Positions 19,630 to 30,845 of a DNA stretch of 64,000 bases are shown piece by piece. This stretch comes from Zopfochytrium polystomum. Lineage: Eukaryota > Chytridiomycota > Chytridiomycetes > Chytridiales > Chytridiaceae. The notes under the pieces are model-generated. The model searched no databases and was not told the DNA's origin. It was given only the letters and a program-made list of their open reading frames with translations. The stretch spans positions 496,001 to 560,000 of the forward strand of contig JAIVFJ010000001.1 in assembly GCA_025765615.1 (NCBI GenBank). The letters are read 5' to 3'. The position numbers were made by a program, and so were the translations under genes. The stretch's first letter is position 1; the number at the start of each line of letters is the position of its first letter.

Positions 19630-21660
19630 TCACAAAAACCCGCGCGGGAGCCGCGCCATCCCACGCGAATAGCGGTGGTCACGATGCCGGTCGCGCCAGA
19701 GACGGCGTCGTCGGCGCCGCAGATAACCTTGCACCGTGGTGCCGCTGCGACGTACTCGAATGAGGGCGTGGTCGCAGGTGCCGGTGCCGCCTCCAGGCTG
19801 ACCGTTGATATTGTGAAAACACGGCTCGCCGTGCAGTGACAACTCTGACAACGACGACGATGATGATGATGATGGTGGTGGTGCTAATCGTGGTGACAAC
19901 GGTAGGCACCACGGCGATGCCGACAATGATCCGACTGACAACTGTGACCGTACCGACCATGTCGTGGACGACCACGACGGCGATCCGGGGAAGATAGGAC
20001 ACAGCTCCGGCACCGACGATGTTCCGATTGACGCAGTTTCATCAGTTTGAGGGTCGACCAGCATGTCGCCCGCCGCCCCAACGCTGCTATCCTCGGGATC
20101 GTGCACCTCAACCAACGCTGGCATCAGTGACCTGCTTCGCGCTGGCGATGAGCTCTCGTACTCGTTCTCCTCGTCATCTCCCTCCACAGAATGGTCCTCG
20201 GCTAATAAAACGCGTCCTTCTTCTTCCGTGGCAGGACCTTCTGCTGTGTCGCTGGCCACTCCGCGAAGTGTGAGTCGCCGGACGCTTTGAAGGGGGGTAA
20301 ACGTCGCGATCAGGGACGCGGCTATGCGGGCGTCTTCCGTCGTCGCGAGGTGGAGGAGTGCGAGGCGCGGGCAAAGGGAAAAGACGGTGGCTACCGATGC
20401 TGCCGCGGCGGCTGCTTTTGCCGACTTTTGAGGAATCAGCAGGGATGTCGGACCGATCGCGCTCTGCGGCAGCGGGCAGGAGGATGAGATTGTGCGCGGC
20501 GCAAAAAGGCGTGGGATCGGAAGCCCAAAGAGCGGTGTCTTGTTGGTCGGGGGTTGGAGTTGGAGGATTGGTTGAGGATAATGTGGGAATGTTGTTGATG
20601 CAGACTGTTTCGAGGGAACGCCTCTCTCGGTGGGTGGGGACAAATGCCTTTAGCATGGATGTGTCGACGGCCGCAGGAGAGAAACGTTAAGGACTCTAAC
20701 CGATCCCAAGATTGCACCGGATAGGAGGTCGCTCGCCGCGCTCCCTGAAAGATTTCAACTTGACGGTCAATAAACTGTCGAAAATAGCGACACCCAGCCA
20801 AAAAAAACTCACAATCTCCGGTGACGCCGGCAATCTCGATGCCGACCAAAGTCGCCGAGAACCGACAAACCAGCTTGGCAACCCCGAGAGGCGTTACCAC
20901 ACTTTGTCGCGGTGAAAGACGACCGTGATTCAATGAGTGCGGCTCGCGAACCTGAATCCGGATCCAGGACAGCGCGTCGCATTGCACTCCGATCGCTTCC
21001 AACATCCGATCTGTCAAGCCCTCATTCCCAACGCGCGCCGTGCTGCCGCCAATGTGAATCGCCCGGAGCCTTCTGCTCGCGCCTACAAGGCGCAGCACAA
21101 AGTCCGAGGGGACGTGATCAAGGTCGGGTACCGACAGCGACAGAAGCTGAGTGGAATGGCTGGAGGGAGAAGTTTGGGGCATGTCCGTTACAGCTCGCAT
21201 TGGTTCGGGACAGGCCGGCATTGTTGTCCGGGCAGAGATTCTGTTGCTGCAGCTGATGATGGCGCTGTGATCAGTGACGAGCAGAGGGTAGAGAGCGTCC
21301 CAGACGACACGAGTTGGGCCTTCGGGCAGGGTAAGGTGTCGCGTGAAGCACAACGGGTTAGGCAACTTGGGAGAATGGGGTGGGGAAGAATGGCTGCCAA
21401 GGCCTCCGCGACTGAGCACTCGGGAAATTGCGGCGGTCTGGAGGGCCAGGCAGAATTTGTGGAAAGTGATGATGTGGACTTCATTCGTGGCCGACTCAAA
21501 AGAAATGGAATGCCAGAGAACCGAGGTGGCCAAGGCGTGCCAGGACCGAGAAACCAGAGAAGCACAGTAAAGCGACTGGGGGTGATGAGCAAGGTGGGTG
21601 AGGACAATGCGGATGAGCTCTGGGGGCCACGGGGATGCGAAAGCTGGTCGTGCTGAAGAT
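19630..21660 (-). CDS. F-box / leucine-rich-repeat protein (frames disrupted)
   Basis: SCF ubiquitin-ligase substrate adaptor by family inference. The F-box core WPPELIRIVLTHL...SLYCASLVSRSWHALA is read at about 21623-21540. One continuous frame continues to about 20822 with LRR-like segments (LRAIHIGG, GLTDRMLEAIGVQCDALSWI, LVGIEIAGVTGD). A GTGAGT donor at about 20821 and an acceptor near 20756 lead to SAASDLLSGAILGSVRVL. The last part (about 20640-19630) has LRR-like VATVFSLCPRLALLHLATTE and LQSVRRLTLRG in another frame, an acidic insert and a Ser-rich end. The join near 20690-20640 needs one or two base corrections. The 5' exon is unresolved: an in-frame stop at 21708 implies an intron whose acceptor may be at 21650. 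Confidence 0.6.
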
Positions 21661-22257
21661 TTAACGTCCTCCCCACTTTCAGAGCAGTTGCCGTTGCGTT
21701 TGTGAAATCAAAGTCTTGGTGATCGTGGCAGTAGGTTGTCGGAGGATTTGAGATGCATAGGGCGCAGGAAGCCCACCTCCTCTGGTGGGGCTGACGAAGG
21801 CTCAGCGGGAGAGCAGCCGAAACAGCCGGCGGAGTAGCTGCCGTCGTCATTGGTCGCAGTGGTGGAGTTGTTGTCGTTGTTCATGTTGCTCTCGGTGTTG
21901 CTCGAGTGGCAGTCTTTGCGGCTGCCGCGGCTTCTCACTGTGCAGCCGGTGCTCCACCCGCGGTAGCGCCAGGACTCGCCGCTGCTGCCACTGCTGCTGG
22001 TGCCCGCTGTCGTCGTCGCTGTCGACGCTGTCGTCGGTGCCGTGATGAGGTGGAGAGGGAAGAGGAGGGAGGCGAGACGGCATTTTCCTCGCGAAGAGAC
22101 AGAGAAGCGGGCAGCCGCGGGATTTTCTGTTTTGGAGAACAAAAAAGAACAAAAGGAAACAATAAAGCAGGAGGGGAAAAGACTTTGATGTGTTGGGGTC
22201 GATGATGAGCGATGATTGGCGGTTTTGCCCAGCCTCCGATCATCGGCGTCGCTGTTT

Positions 22258-22259
<2 letters not shown>

Positions 22260-22290
<31 letters not shown>
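22260..22290. repeat. T31 homopolymer
   Basis: Uninterrupted T run on the plus strand. Confidence 0.9.
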
Positions 22291-22292
<2 letters not shown>

Positions 22293-23067
22293 CCTTCAAC
22301 AAATTCGTTGGAGTGAGTGTGTTATTGTTGTGCTTGGCCCCCCCACCTGATTCGTCGCCATCGCGAAAACGGGGTCGCTGGCAAGAAGACAGAGGGGCAG
22401 ACAGACCGATTGTGAACCTGTTGCATCTCGATCGAGCCGCGCGCATTGGCGTGCCGACTGGCAAGGCTGGAACCAGCAATGATGATTGGCCGATCGAGAT
22501 TCCAAGGATTCCTCATGTCTGTCAGTCTGCTGGGCGCGTGACTGTCAACATTGCTGAAAAGCGTCGGTCGGGTGGCGGGTCACCGCGATGGCACGGAGAG
22601 TGATGGGACCACCTGCACGGCCTGCCCCGACCGCCCGGCCCACCTTGAGGGCAGCGTTCTTCAGCTGCAGCAGGTGTGGGTGGACAAGCAGGGGTCGGTT
22701 TGTAACAAGGGTGGTTGGGAATGGGGCGAGCGCGATCAAGTTTTGACCCCACCCTCACTTCCCGTGCAGGGTTCGGTTGGTCGGATAACGAGTGTGTGTG
22801 GGTTGAGTGAGAAATTTGAATTGGAACAGTGAGGGGAAGGGCGCCGATAACAGTGGGTTCTCAATGTAAACAAACACCGCCGATCGCCGATGGGCCAATG
22901 AACGGCCTTCCCCCCAACCCCACAATGACTCAACGGTCGAGACAAAAAAAATGTAGTTTTCCTCCTTTTTCTTCATTTTCATTTTCTCATTTACTTGGTT
23001 CGTCTATCCACAGTGTTCGACTCATCGCGTGTGTCCACGAACGTTTTGAACTTATCTTCTTGCGGAA

Positions 23068-23068
23068 A

Positions 23069-23139
<71 letters not shown>

Positions 23140-23155
23140 AGAGAGAGAGAGAGAA
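23068..23155. repeat. (GA)n microsatellite
   Basis: About 85 bases of AG dinucleotide with a few interruptions, about 70 bases beyond the P450 stop codon. The Arg-Glu and Ser-Leu ORFs across it are artefacts. Confidence 0.95.
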
Positions 23156-23225
23156 AACGAGACAGAGCAAAGAGAAGAAACAGAAGAAAAGGAGCAAACG
23201 CACAACGCGCACACGGCAGTATATT

Positions 23226-25207
23226 TTACTTCGACTTGACCAGAAGGCTTGGCACGATCGTGTGGAAGGGCCACAGTTGCGGCTGTGCGGGTTGCGCTCC
23301 GGCTTGGATGTCAAAGTGGCGGAGAAGCTGGAACGTGAACACCTTGATCTGAAACCAGACTATCAGTCAGATGTTGCAAGCAAAACAGCCAAAAAAAAAA
23401 AAAAAAAAATAAAATCAAAAAAATAAAATAAAATAAAATGGGATTTCCCCTTACCTCCATCCGCGCCAGCTGGAACCCCAAGCACATCCTGGGACCGACC
23501 GAGAACGGCGCCCACGCCGCCGCGCCCGCCGACCCCGCGCCCGCCGCCTCGCCGCCTTCCAGCCACCGCCCCACGTCGAACGCCTCGGGCTCGCGGTACA
23601 CGCGCGGGTCGCGCATCGTCCCAAACAGCGAAACGTGCAGCGTCGTCCCCTTTGGCACGGCCTGCCCGCCGAGCTCCGCGTCCGACGTCGCCAGCCGGAA
23701 GAACGCCGTCACCGGGTTGTAGCACCGCAGCAGCTCCTTGTACACCGCGTCCAGGTGCGGGAGCGCGTTCAGCTGGGCCTCGGTCGGTTGCGCGGGGAGC
23801 GACGCGATCTCGGCGCGTAGAGTGGCCAGGTGCGCGTGAGGCAAGAGGGCCGTCAATACGTGCAGAAGGGTCGTGAGGGCGTTGGAGGTGCTGTGGTTTG
23901 TTTTGTTAGATAAGGAAGGAGACGTGTGAGAGATTAGTGAACAAAAGTATTTGAAGAAGAAACAATGGCAATGAAAGAGGACACGCACGTATCGTATCCC
24001 GCAAACAGCATCGTGATCACGTTGTCCGACACCTCCTCCTCCGAAATCTGCCCGCCCTTTTCGTCGCGCGCCTCCAAAATGCATCCGAGGCCGTCGCCGA
24101 GCTTGACCCCGCTCTCCATCATCTTCCTCCTCTCGCGCACAATCCCGACGACCACCTTGGCGATCGCCGCGCGCTTGCGCATCGCGAGCGCGAACGGCGT
24201 AAAGTACCACCACTCGGGCTGGACGAGGTCAGACCATCCCGCCGACCACGTCTGGTAGTCCGGGTAGCAGCCGAACAGCGCGGCCTCGTGCGCAGGGTGC
24301 GCGCCCGCCACGAGCCCGCAAATCACTCGGAACGTGAACTCCTGCGAAAAGGCGTGCGGGTTGACTTCGACGGTGCCCTGCTGGCTGGCGGCGGCCAGGC
24401 GCTTCAGCGTCGCAAAGGCGTGCGCATGAAGGGCGGGGTATGCGTTCGCCAAGGCTCTGTTGGTGTTTTCGGGTTTCGCAGGACCAACCCCAATATGGTC
24501 ACGGGGAAAAATCAGTTTTGGAAATGACAAGACAAGAAATGGGGGCTGGTGGCCATAAAAATTCTTTGTCTTCTCCCACTCACGTCTTGGAGACGCCACT
24601 GACGAGGAGGGCGCGTATGCGCCTGTGTGCGTCATGGTCGGCCAGGATAGGACGTCGAGTGCTTGCCGAGTAGTCGATTCCAGCGCTCCGGCCACGCGGG
24701 GATGAGGAAGCGGTGATCGCCTTTCATTCCCACCCACTTGAGGTTCTCGGCTCTGCGGGGTCGGCAGTGATGTGGGTGGATGGAAAGCAAAGTCAGACTG
24801 CATTCAAGCGGTCACATCATCGACGGGGACCCTCATCGAGAGAATGACACCGCAACAGCAAAAGAGAGGTATAAGATAAGAAAAGACCACACGAACCCAG
24901 AGATGGAAAGCTCGGGCTGACCAAAGTACGAGACGTTGAAGGCGTTGCCGAGGGAGGCGATGAGGTCGCTGTAGTTTGCAAAGGGGACGTGGCCGACGAC
25001 GGGCTGCGCGCCAGGCGCGACGGGGAAGGAGTTGCCGTAGCGCTCGAGGTCGGACTTTGTGGCTTCGGCCTGAGCGGCGGCGGCGGCCCTGGCCTTGGCG
25101 CGCTTGCTGGACGCATCGGCGATGTAGTACGTCGACGCGGCGATGAGGGCGACTGTGGCGGCGGCGGCGGCCACGACGAGGGTTGTGTGGCTCGAGCGGC
25201 TGTCCAT
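23226..25207 (-). CDS. Cytochrome P450
   Basis: Haem-thiolate mono-oxygenase, ER-anchored. Residues 9-28 form the N-terminal anchor (TTLVVAAAAATVALIAASTY). Motifs: I-helix LFAGYDTTSNAL (AGxDTT), K-helix YKELLR (ExxR), PERF-like region RDPRVYREPEAFDVGRW, haem loop PFSVGPRMCLG (FxxGxRxCxG). Splice sites read: exon 1 from 25207, ending SISG|GTTCGTG; exon with KWVGMKGDHRFLIPAWPERW; exon with LANAYPALHAHAF to GYD; exon TSNAL to ARME; last intron 23454-23349 (phase 0, A-rich) joining ARME to IKVFTFQLLRHFDIQ; stop at 23226-23228. One frame break: ACGTCC near 24655 must lose a C to read HSTSILADHDAHRR. CYP family not assignable. Shares a 257-base divergent promoter with TIM16. Confidence 0.9.
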
Positions 25208-25464
25208 GGGAAGAAGGAAGGGGCAGGGAATGAGGACGGGGTGCAGTGAAGAGTGAATGAGGCTGTTTGTCTCCGGTTGATTGAGAGTATTTAGTGTTCG
25301 TTCGCTCAATTCCACGCTTTCGGTGCCGCTGGAACGCCTGCGAGCCGAAAAAGGAAAAAAAGGGCAGAAGAAACACACAACGACCACGTGAGTTGGCCCA
25401 GAATCAAAAATACAAAACCCCCCAATCCAATCCATCCATCCATCCACCCATCTACTCCGCTGAC
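25208..25464. promoter_or_regulatory. Divergent promoter region, P450 / TIM16
   Basis: 257 bases between two start codons on opposite strands. It contains a CCATCCATCCATCCACCC simple repeat (about 25431-25449). No clear TATA box on either side. Confidence 0.5.
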
Positions 25465-26410
25465 ATGGTACGTTTGCAGCCCTTCCTTCGCCGCGATCAC
25501 CACAGCCCACGTCCTCTGCCGCAGAAGCCTTCACCGGGCATATACCCCGCACCGAACCCAACCAATAGGCAGCGCTCCCCGAACAGCAGACTTTGGTTTC
25601 AATCCGCTAAACCCCATCTGGAATCCGTTCTGTCCGTTTTCACTAGGCCGCTCGCATCGTCACACAAGTCATCGTTACCGGCGCCCAGATCTTTGGCCGC
25701 GCCTTCGTTGAAGCGTACCGGAAAGTCGCTGCCGGTGAGTCGATTCGATCCATTCTATGCAACTTCGATTCCAAACAACCACGATCGTACTCTTCCCAGC
25801 CACTAACTCTACTGTTACCTCGTTATTGTTGTCTGGTCGTGATCGCCCTGCGGCTGTGGTGGGACTCTGCTGTCGATGGATCGATACATCCCCGTCCGCT
25901 TCGCTTCGTCTGAATCGGTTGAATTTTCCTCTCGTAATTGAACGGTGCCATGTGGATCCACGCAGATGCTGCTGCCCAGGCTGCTTCTCGGCGGACTGCA
26001 GCGGGCGCCGCTGACCACCAGACTGGAATCACGACGGACGAGGCATTGCTGATATTGAACGTCGAGCGGACGACTCCTGTCGAAGAAATCGCAAAGGTAC
26101 GGTCTGCCAGAGACGTTTTTTTTACCGTGAAGGAGGGGCTCGATGCTGCCGTGTGAGGGACCTGCTCGTGATCGTGGCGTGGTGGCACTTGTGCAAATCG
26201 GGCGCTGAAAACGTCCCTTCCTACAATCAGAAATACGACCACCTCTTCAAGGCAAACGACCCAGCGAACGGCGGATCCTTTTACCTGCAGTCAAAAGTAT
26301 TCCGGGCGAAGGAGCGGCTGGAGCTGGAGCTTGGGGCGAGGGCGGCTGCAGCGGAGCGGGAAGCTGCCGCAAAGGGTGCTGCCAACGGGGGACCGGGGGC
26401 AGCGCCATGA
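25465..26410 (+). CDS. PAM16: Mitochondrial import motor subunit TIM16
   Basis: J-like subunit of the presequence translocase motor, matrix side of the inner membrane; it pairs with TIM14 to control mtHsp70. Four exons, all with clean GT-AG sites: 25465-25467 (the ATG alone), 25647-25734, 25966-26096, 26231-26410. Joined N-terminus [20 protein letters not shown] matches the family. The degenerate J domain ([20 protein letters not shown], then [19 protein letters not shown]) lacks HPD, as TIM16 does. The C-terminus is Ala/Glu-rich. Length about 133 residues is normal. The intron directly after the start codon leaves the ATG as the whole coding part of exon 1. Confidence 0.93.
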
Positions 26411-27195
26411 TCAGGCTGATTTCAGGAGTGGTGTCTGTTTATTCGAAGGCGGAGGCTCGTTTGGATGAATCTTGCTGATCAGGCGGCGGCATGGGGTTTG
26501 GAGGGTACCATAGGCTTGGGTTTCTGCATGGACCAGTTATATATCTATTTTCAGTTACCGTTTTCATTGGGCTGTTTATGTGGCAGGGATCAGCTGCCGG
26601 TTACCCCATTCGTCGGCTCTTCCCAGCGAAACCGTCCACCCCCTTCTTCTTAATCCGATTCCGTCCCGATGGAAGTTCTTCGTACCCGCTGGACGCCGAT
26701 CCGCGTATTTCGGAAAGAATGGAAGGCCTTCGAATATTCCAAAACAATACCACACACCTGTAGCACAAACCAATACTGTTACGAGCAGACCTAGAAACAG
26801 CGTTCTCACTAATTGTCTCCGCGGTCCCTTCGTAACGCACCTCCGCTCTCAAAACATCCCCAAGAAAAACTAGGAAAAGGTAAAAAGCTTAACGTCACGC
26901 TCTCCGACGAGAGTCGCATCACCGTTTCTCGGCAAACGTGTTATCCGCTGCGCTCCGTTGCTCGCGGTCGTCCAGGACATAGCTTGTCTGTGTCAGGCTA
27001 TGGCAACCGTAAGCTGCCAATATTCTATTCGAATCAGTTCAATCTGCAGAGCAGAAAAGAGGTCTCAATGATCGGTCTTTATCTCCTCATGGCTTTGTTC
27101 GCACTTTAGAAAGGTTGGGATACAGCCTTATGCGGTAGAGTAATCGCTGCGACTAGTCATAATCTTGTGCGGACCCTTGCTGCTCCCATCCTCCT
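26411..27195. other. Intergenic region right of TIM16
   Basis: No gene recognised. Short plus-strand ORFs show no conserved segment. It grades into the repeat array to the right. Confidence 0.5.
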
Positions 27196-28760
27196 TTCTT
27201 ACAGTTGATACGTGCACTGCTGATTTCCTTGTGAATGTTGGGAAACATGTGGAACGCTGCGAAGACTGTTGGCAGCGAACTGCTTTACTTGTACAAAATG
27301 GCCATGCTTGCCTTTCTGCATTTGTCACGGGCCTACTTCTCCTTGCACAGCAGGGATGGGGACCCCCGCCTTCCGCCGCCTCATCACCGTGATTCTCGCT
27401 GACGGGTGGCGGCTGCCTGTCAGCTGCTGCCAAGGCCGTCGGGGGAATTTCCTGGCTTGACTTACATTGCTGCAACATTTCCTTTCCGAGCCTTCATTTC
27501 ACCCTTCCACTTCAATTAAAACGCGAAATGAAGCGTTTTCCTACGATTCGTTTTTAAGGAGTAAAGGGGAGCCTAAATATACGGCATCTCCATCCCACAT
27601 GGAAACTAATTATTAATAAGTACCCAACAATCGATGGCAAAAAAATGCTCCCAAGATTGTACAACTCCCGCCCTCATCATCCTGAAGTCCCTTTTCACCA
27701 AAGTTGCTCCACCATTTCGTGCCATGCGGAAAGACTGGGGACGCTGCAAAGGCCTCGTTGGCATGTTCTTGTTTCTATACAAATGGCGGAACGCAGTTCC
27801 TTTGCGAGCCTCCATTTCATTCACCCCCTATGTCCTCATTCTGTTCGGCCGTTACAGGCTGCGGCTTTCGTCGTTCGTCGACAATTCCAACAAATCAGTT
27901 TGGCTTCTTGTCTTTACCACTCTCCATTGAACCCCAACTGATCCGACGACAAACTTTTCGCCACTTTATTGATTGTTGCACCCGTTTCTTCTCCACCACG
28001 TTCTTAGGATGAGAAAAGGATGTGGACCACAGCCAAGGCAGTCGGTAGACGCATTCGCGTTTGGGTGGAGCCAAGGTGAGCCTATTTACACGGAGCTTCT
28101 GTCCCACATTGAAACTGATTAGTGCACTACAGTAAAAGACGCTCCTGATGATCGTAGACTTCCTCGCCCCCATCTTCCTAAAGTTCTTCGTCACAACACT
28201 CCTCTACCACATTCTTAGCATGGTGGAATCGCTTTGGGCTGCTGCCAAGGCTGTCGGTAGAGTCGTGTTGCTTGTATTCATGACGGCCACCCTTCCCCTT
28301 CGCATCGCGACGGCATTCGCGCGGCCGACTCGGGTTTCCTTACCCTGTTGCCACATTTCCACTTCGCGTCGCCACCTCCTTCGTCCGCCTTGTCGGCTGC
28401 CGTATTGTAAACTTCCTCGCCCCCACATCCTCAAGTTCCTTATCACAGCGGTGCTCCACAACTTCATGGACATGACAGAAAGGGCCCTTCTTTGGCATAT
28501 TCTGATTCCTTACCTGGCGGCGGCGTTTCCTTTCCGATCCGCCATCTCGCTCACTCGCTTCGCCCTCACTCTGCCGGGACGAGCCGCCACCGCCTCTTCG
28601 TCAATGAAATCATGGACTTTCCTCGCCCCGCTGCTTCTCCGTTTCTTCACCATCCACCTCTAGTCCACCTGTTATGCGAATGTTCGACCGCATGTGGAAC
28701 GCTGCACGGGCGGTCGGTAGCGTCCTCATTTGTCTCTACAAGATCGCCCCGCTGCCAGAC
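27196..28760 (+). repeat. Decayed tandem array with a W-N-A-A-K-A-V-G core
   Basis: At least six related units on the plus strand. Core matches (TGGAACGCTGCCAAGGC(G/T)GTCGG-like) lie near 27251, 27421, 27740, 28030, 28236 and 28695. Upstream of several cores is a second block, CTTCCTCGCCCCCATCCTCC-like (about 27655, 28158, 28412, 28618). A third block (27566-27612 and 28070-28116) matches at about three quarters of positions. In the best-preserved frame a unit reads FLAPIFLKFFVTTLLYHIL..LWAAAKAVGRV..ATLPLRIATAFAR, an amphipathic, possibly membrane-active helix pair. Frames drift between units and stops intervene, so either introns separate the units or the array is a dead gene. I know no family that fits. 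Confidence 0.6.
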
Positions 28761-29549
28761 CGCCTTTCCGCATCCCTCGTCCGCTTCGTTCTCGCTCTTC
28801 CGGAGCGGGCTGCCGCCGCCTTCATCGCCACTCTGCTCGCTTACGGCCTGGCCTCGACTTTCGGCAAGCAGAACTTGGCGTTCGTCCGTGCCGCCCGCCG
28901 ACGGGCCATCGCTCCCGACGACCAACACCCGCCGCCTTGGCGCCGTCCACACCGCCGTCCACTCCTCCGCAGCCGATGCCGCCGCCAACGCCGAAAATTG
29001 TCAGCCGGCACCCGAAACCCGCTTTCAAGCTCTCCGCGAAGGCGGCCGCCTTTGTTGCCGCTTCCCGTTCGTTGAGGCGGGAGCGCCAGATGTCGCAAAA
29101 ATAGGTTGGTTTTTTAACCCTTTTACCGTCACGCTGCCGCATCGTGTCGCGATTAAGGTGAGCTTACAAAGTTACGGCCTGAGATTTGACACCAAACCGG
29201 CACCCGCGACACATCGCCGAGACGACTGGTTGCACGATTCTCGGTGCGTATTAGTAAACCTTCTCCAGCTGCTTGCGCCTCCTCACGTGTGGGTTGTGGG
29301 TGGAGGCTGTCTTTGAATATATATGTATCCTCCAGTGATTATCTCTTTTGGACAAAGCAAAACGTAGATTTCCGTAAAGCGGACTTCACAGGAATGTCCA
29401 AAAAAGGATAAATTTATCCCCGATTTATCCATTAGTCGCAGAAAATTCCGCTCTATTTTGCTCCGCTTTCACCCGACAATTGAGAAAAGGGAATCAAGAA
29501 AAGGCAAAGCAAAAAAGAGAGAAAAAAAGTCCAACAGACAGACACAGGC
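28761..29549. other. Region between repeat array and carbonic anhydrase
   Basis: GC-rich plus-strand frame up to about 29100 continues from the last repeat unit (Arg/Pro-rich, probably not coding). The rest is AT-richer with no ORF of interest; 29400-29440 has TTTATCC-like repeats. Confidence 0.4.
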
Positions 29550-30684
29550 TCACAGCCAGGCTGCGACAGCGGCCGCAACACCACCCAAAACGACAGGCAC
29601 CTGCGCCGGCAGCGAACCGGTCTCCCGCCGAGAAGTACAGCTGGGAGGACGAGTTGGTCGAGGTGGTGGTCTTTGCGCCGGCGGCAGGCGCTCGACTTGC
29701 TGACAGGAGCTGCTACCGCCAGAGTACTCGCCCTTGCTCTCGCCACCAGAAGAGTGCTCGCCGCTGCTGCCGTCGTGGCCCTCGGCCGATTCGTTCTCCT
29801 GGGTGGTGCGCGCGTTGAACTGGCATGACCTTGTGGAGGGCGTCGTACTGGGCCTGGGAGAGGGTCAGGGGCTGCTTGGCGACGACCCACAGGACGCCCT
29901 CGGTGCAGGGCGGGGTGGTGAGGGAGCCGGTGTACGTCCAGAAGGACGACTTTGAGATGTGGGCGATGATAGACGAGAGGTCGAGGTTCGCGATCGAAGT
30001 CGAGTCGTTTGCCTTTGCGGGGATGTTTCCGACGAGTTGAGCGAGGAACGGGCTCGCGTCGCCAATCTCGAAAAAGATGCCAATGACGTTGAGGTTGGAG
30101 CCGTCTGAGTGGACAAAGTGTGCCTCGAGCGGCGAGTGCTTCTCCTTGACGTGGTGCTCCGACGGCGTGTGGAAGTGCACCTGCTGCAAGGTGTACGTCC
30201 GGTTTCCCGCCTGCACCGTTGACTGCTTGAGCGGACGCCAGCTGCACCTGCACCGTGTGCCCGTTGTTGATGAACTGCACCGGGTCGGATGCAACCGCCT
30301 TCCAAGCCTTGACGTTGGGGTTGCTGTTGGCGTCCGTGATGGTCAGGTCGTCGCCTTCAAAGTTGATGGGCGACTGCAGGCTGCCCGTCGCGCAGGTTGC
30401 GCTGAACTGGCCCCAGTTCTCGGGACCGGTCTTGCCTGGAGAGGGAAGTGGGGAGTCGTCGATCAGTCATTTCTCAAAGCTTGTGTATGCATAACGCAAA
30501 CGGCAAACATACCTTCGTAGCTCCAGTCTGCGCGGCGCTCGAGGTGTTTCAGCTCGAGGCCGTCGGCAGCAATGACGTCGGCGAGGCAGTTGGGGTGTGC
30601 GGCCGCTCGGGGCACGGTGGCTGCGGCGGCGGCGACGAGGAGGGTGGCGGCGGCGGCCGCGAGAGCACGGACGGTGCGGGGCAT
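29550..30684 (-). CDS. Alpha-carbonic anhydrase, secreted, possible GPI anchor (frameshifted)
   Basis: Zinc enzyme hydrating CO2 to bicarbonate, extracellular by its signal peptide (start 30684, RTVRALAAAAATLLVAAAAA). Exon 1 30684-30513; exon 2 from 30435. Alpha-class features: GPENWGQFS, SPINF, zinc histidines in VHFHTPSEH and LEAHFVHSDG, and TGSLTTPPCTEGVLW. Frame breaks: after NNGHTVQVQLASA (near 30220-30235) one base must go to reach STVQAGNRTYTLQQ; near 29828 one C must go to read QFNARTTQENES; the Ser/Gly/Thr-rich tail switches frame again before VVLGGVAAAVAAWL, which would be a GPI-type hydrophobic end (stop 29550). With four discontinuities this is either a recent pseudogene or an error-dense patch; conserved residues are otherwise intact. 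Confidence 0.8.
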
Positions 30685-30802
30685 GGTTTGTGGAGCGGGT
30701 GGGTGGAGGGGATGCGGGGCAGGTGGATGATTTCGTAAGTTTCAGAAAGGCAAGGGGGGAAGGGGGGCGCTCTTTATAGTGGCGACAGAAGAAGATACGC
30801 AA

Positions 30803-30845
<43 letters not shown>

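Larger units (their letters stand above)
21661..23225. other. F-box gene 5' region and intergenic DNA
   Basis: The first 500 bases contain Ser/Thr/Asn-rich minus-strand reading frames (for example ending at 21708) that may be an N-terminal exon of the F-box gene. Beyond about 22150 there is no gene: a T31 run (22260-22290), unremarkable GC-rich DNA, and a (GA)n tract (23068-23155). Confidence 0.45.

Noticed and set aside
22991..23426. ORFs rich in Arg-Glu or Ser-Leu repeats
   Set aside because: Translations of the (GA)n microsatellite.
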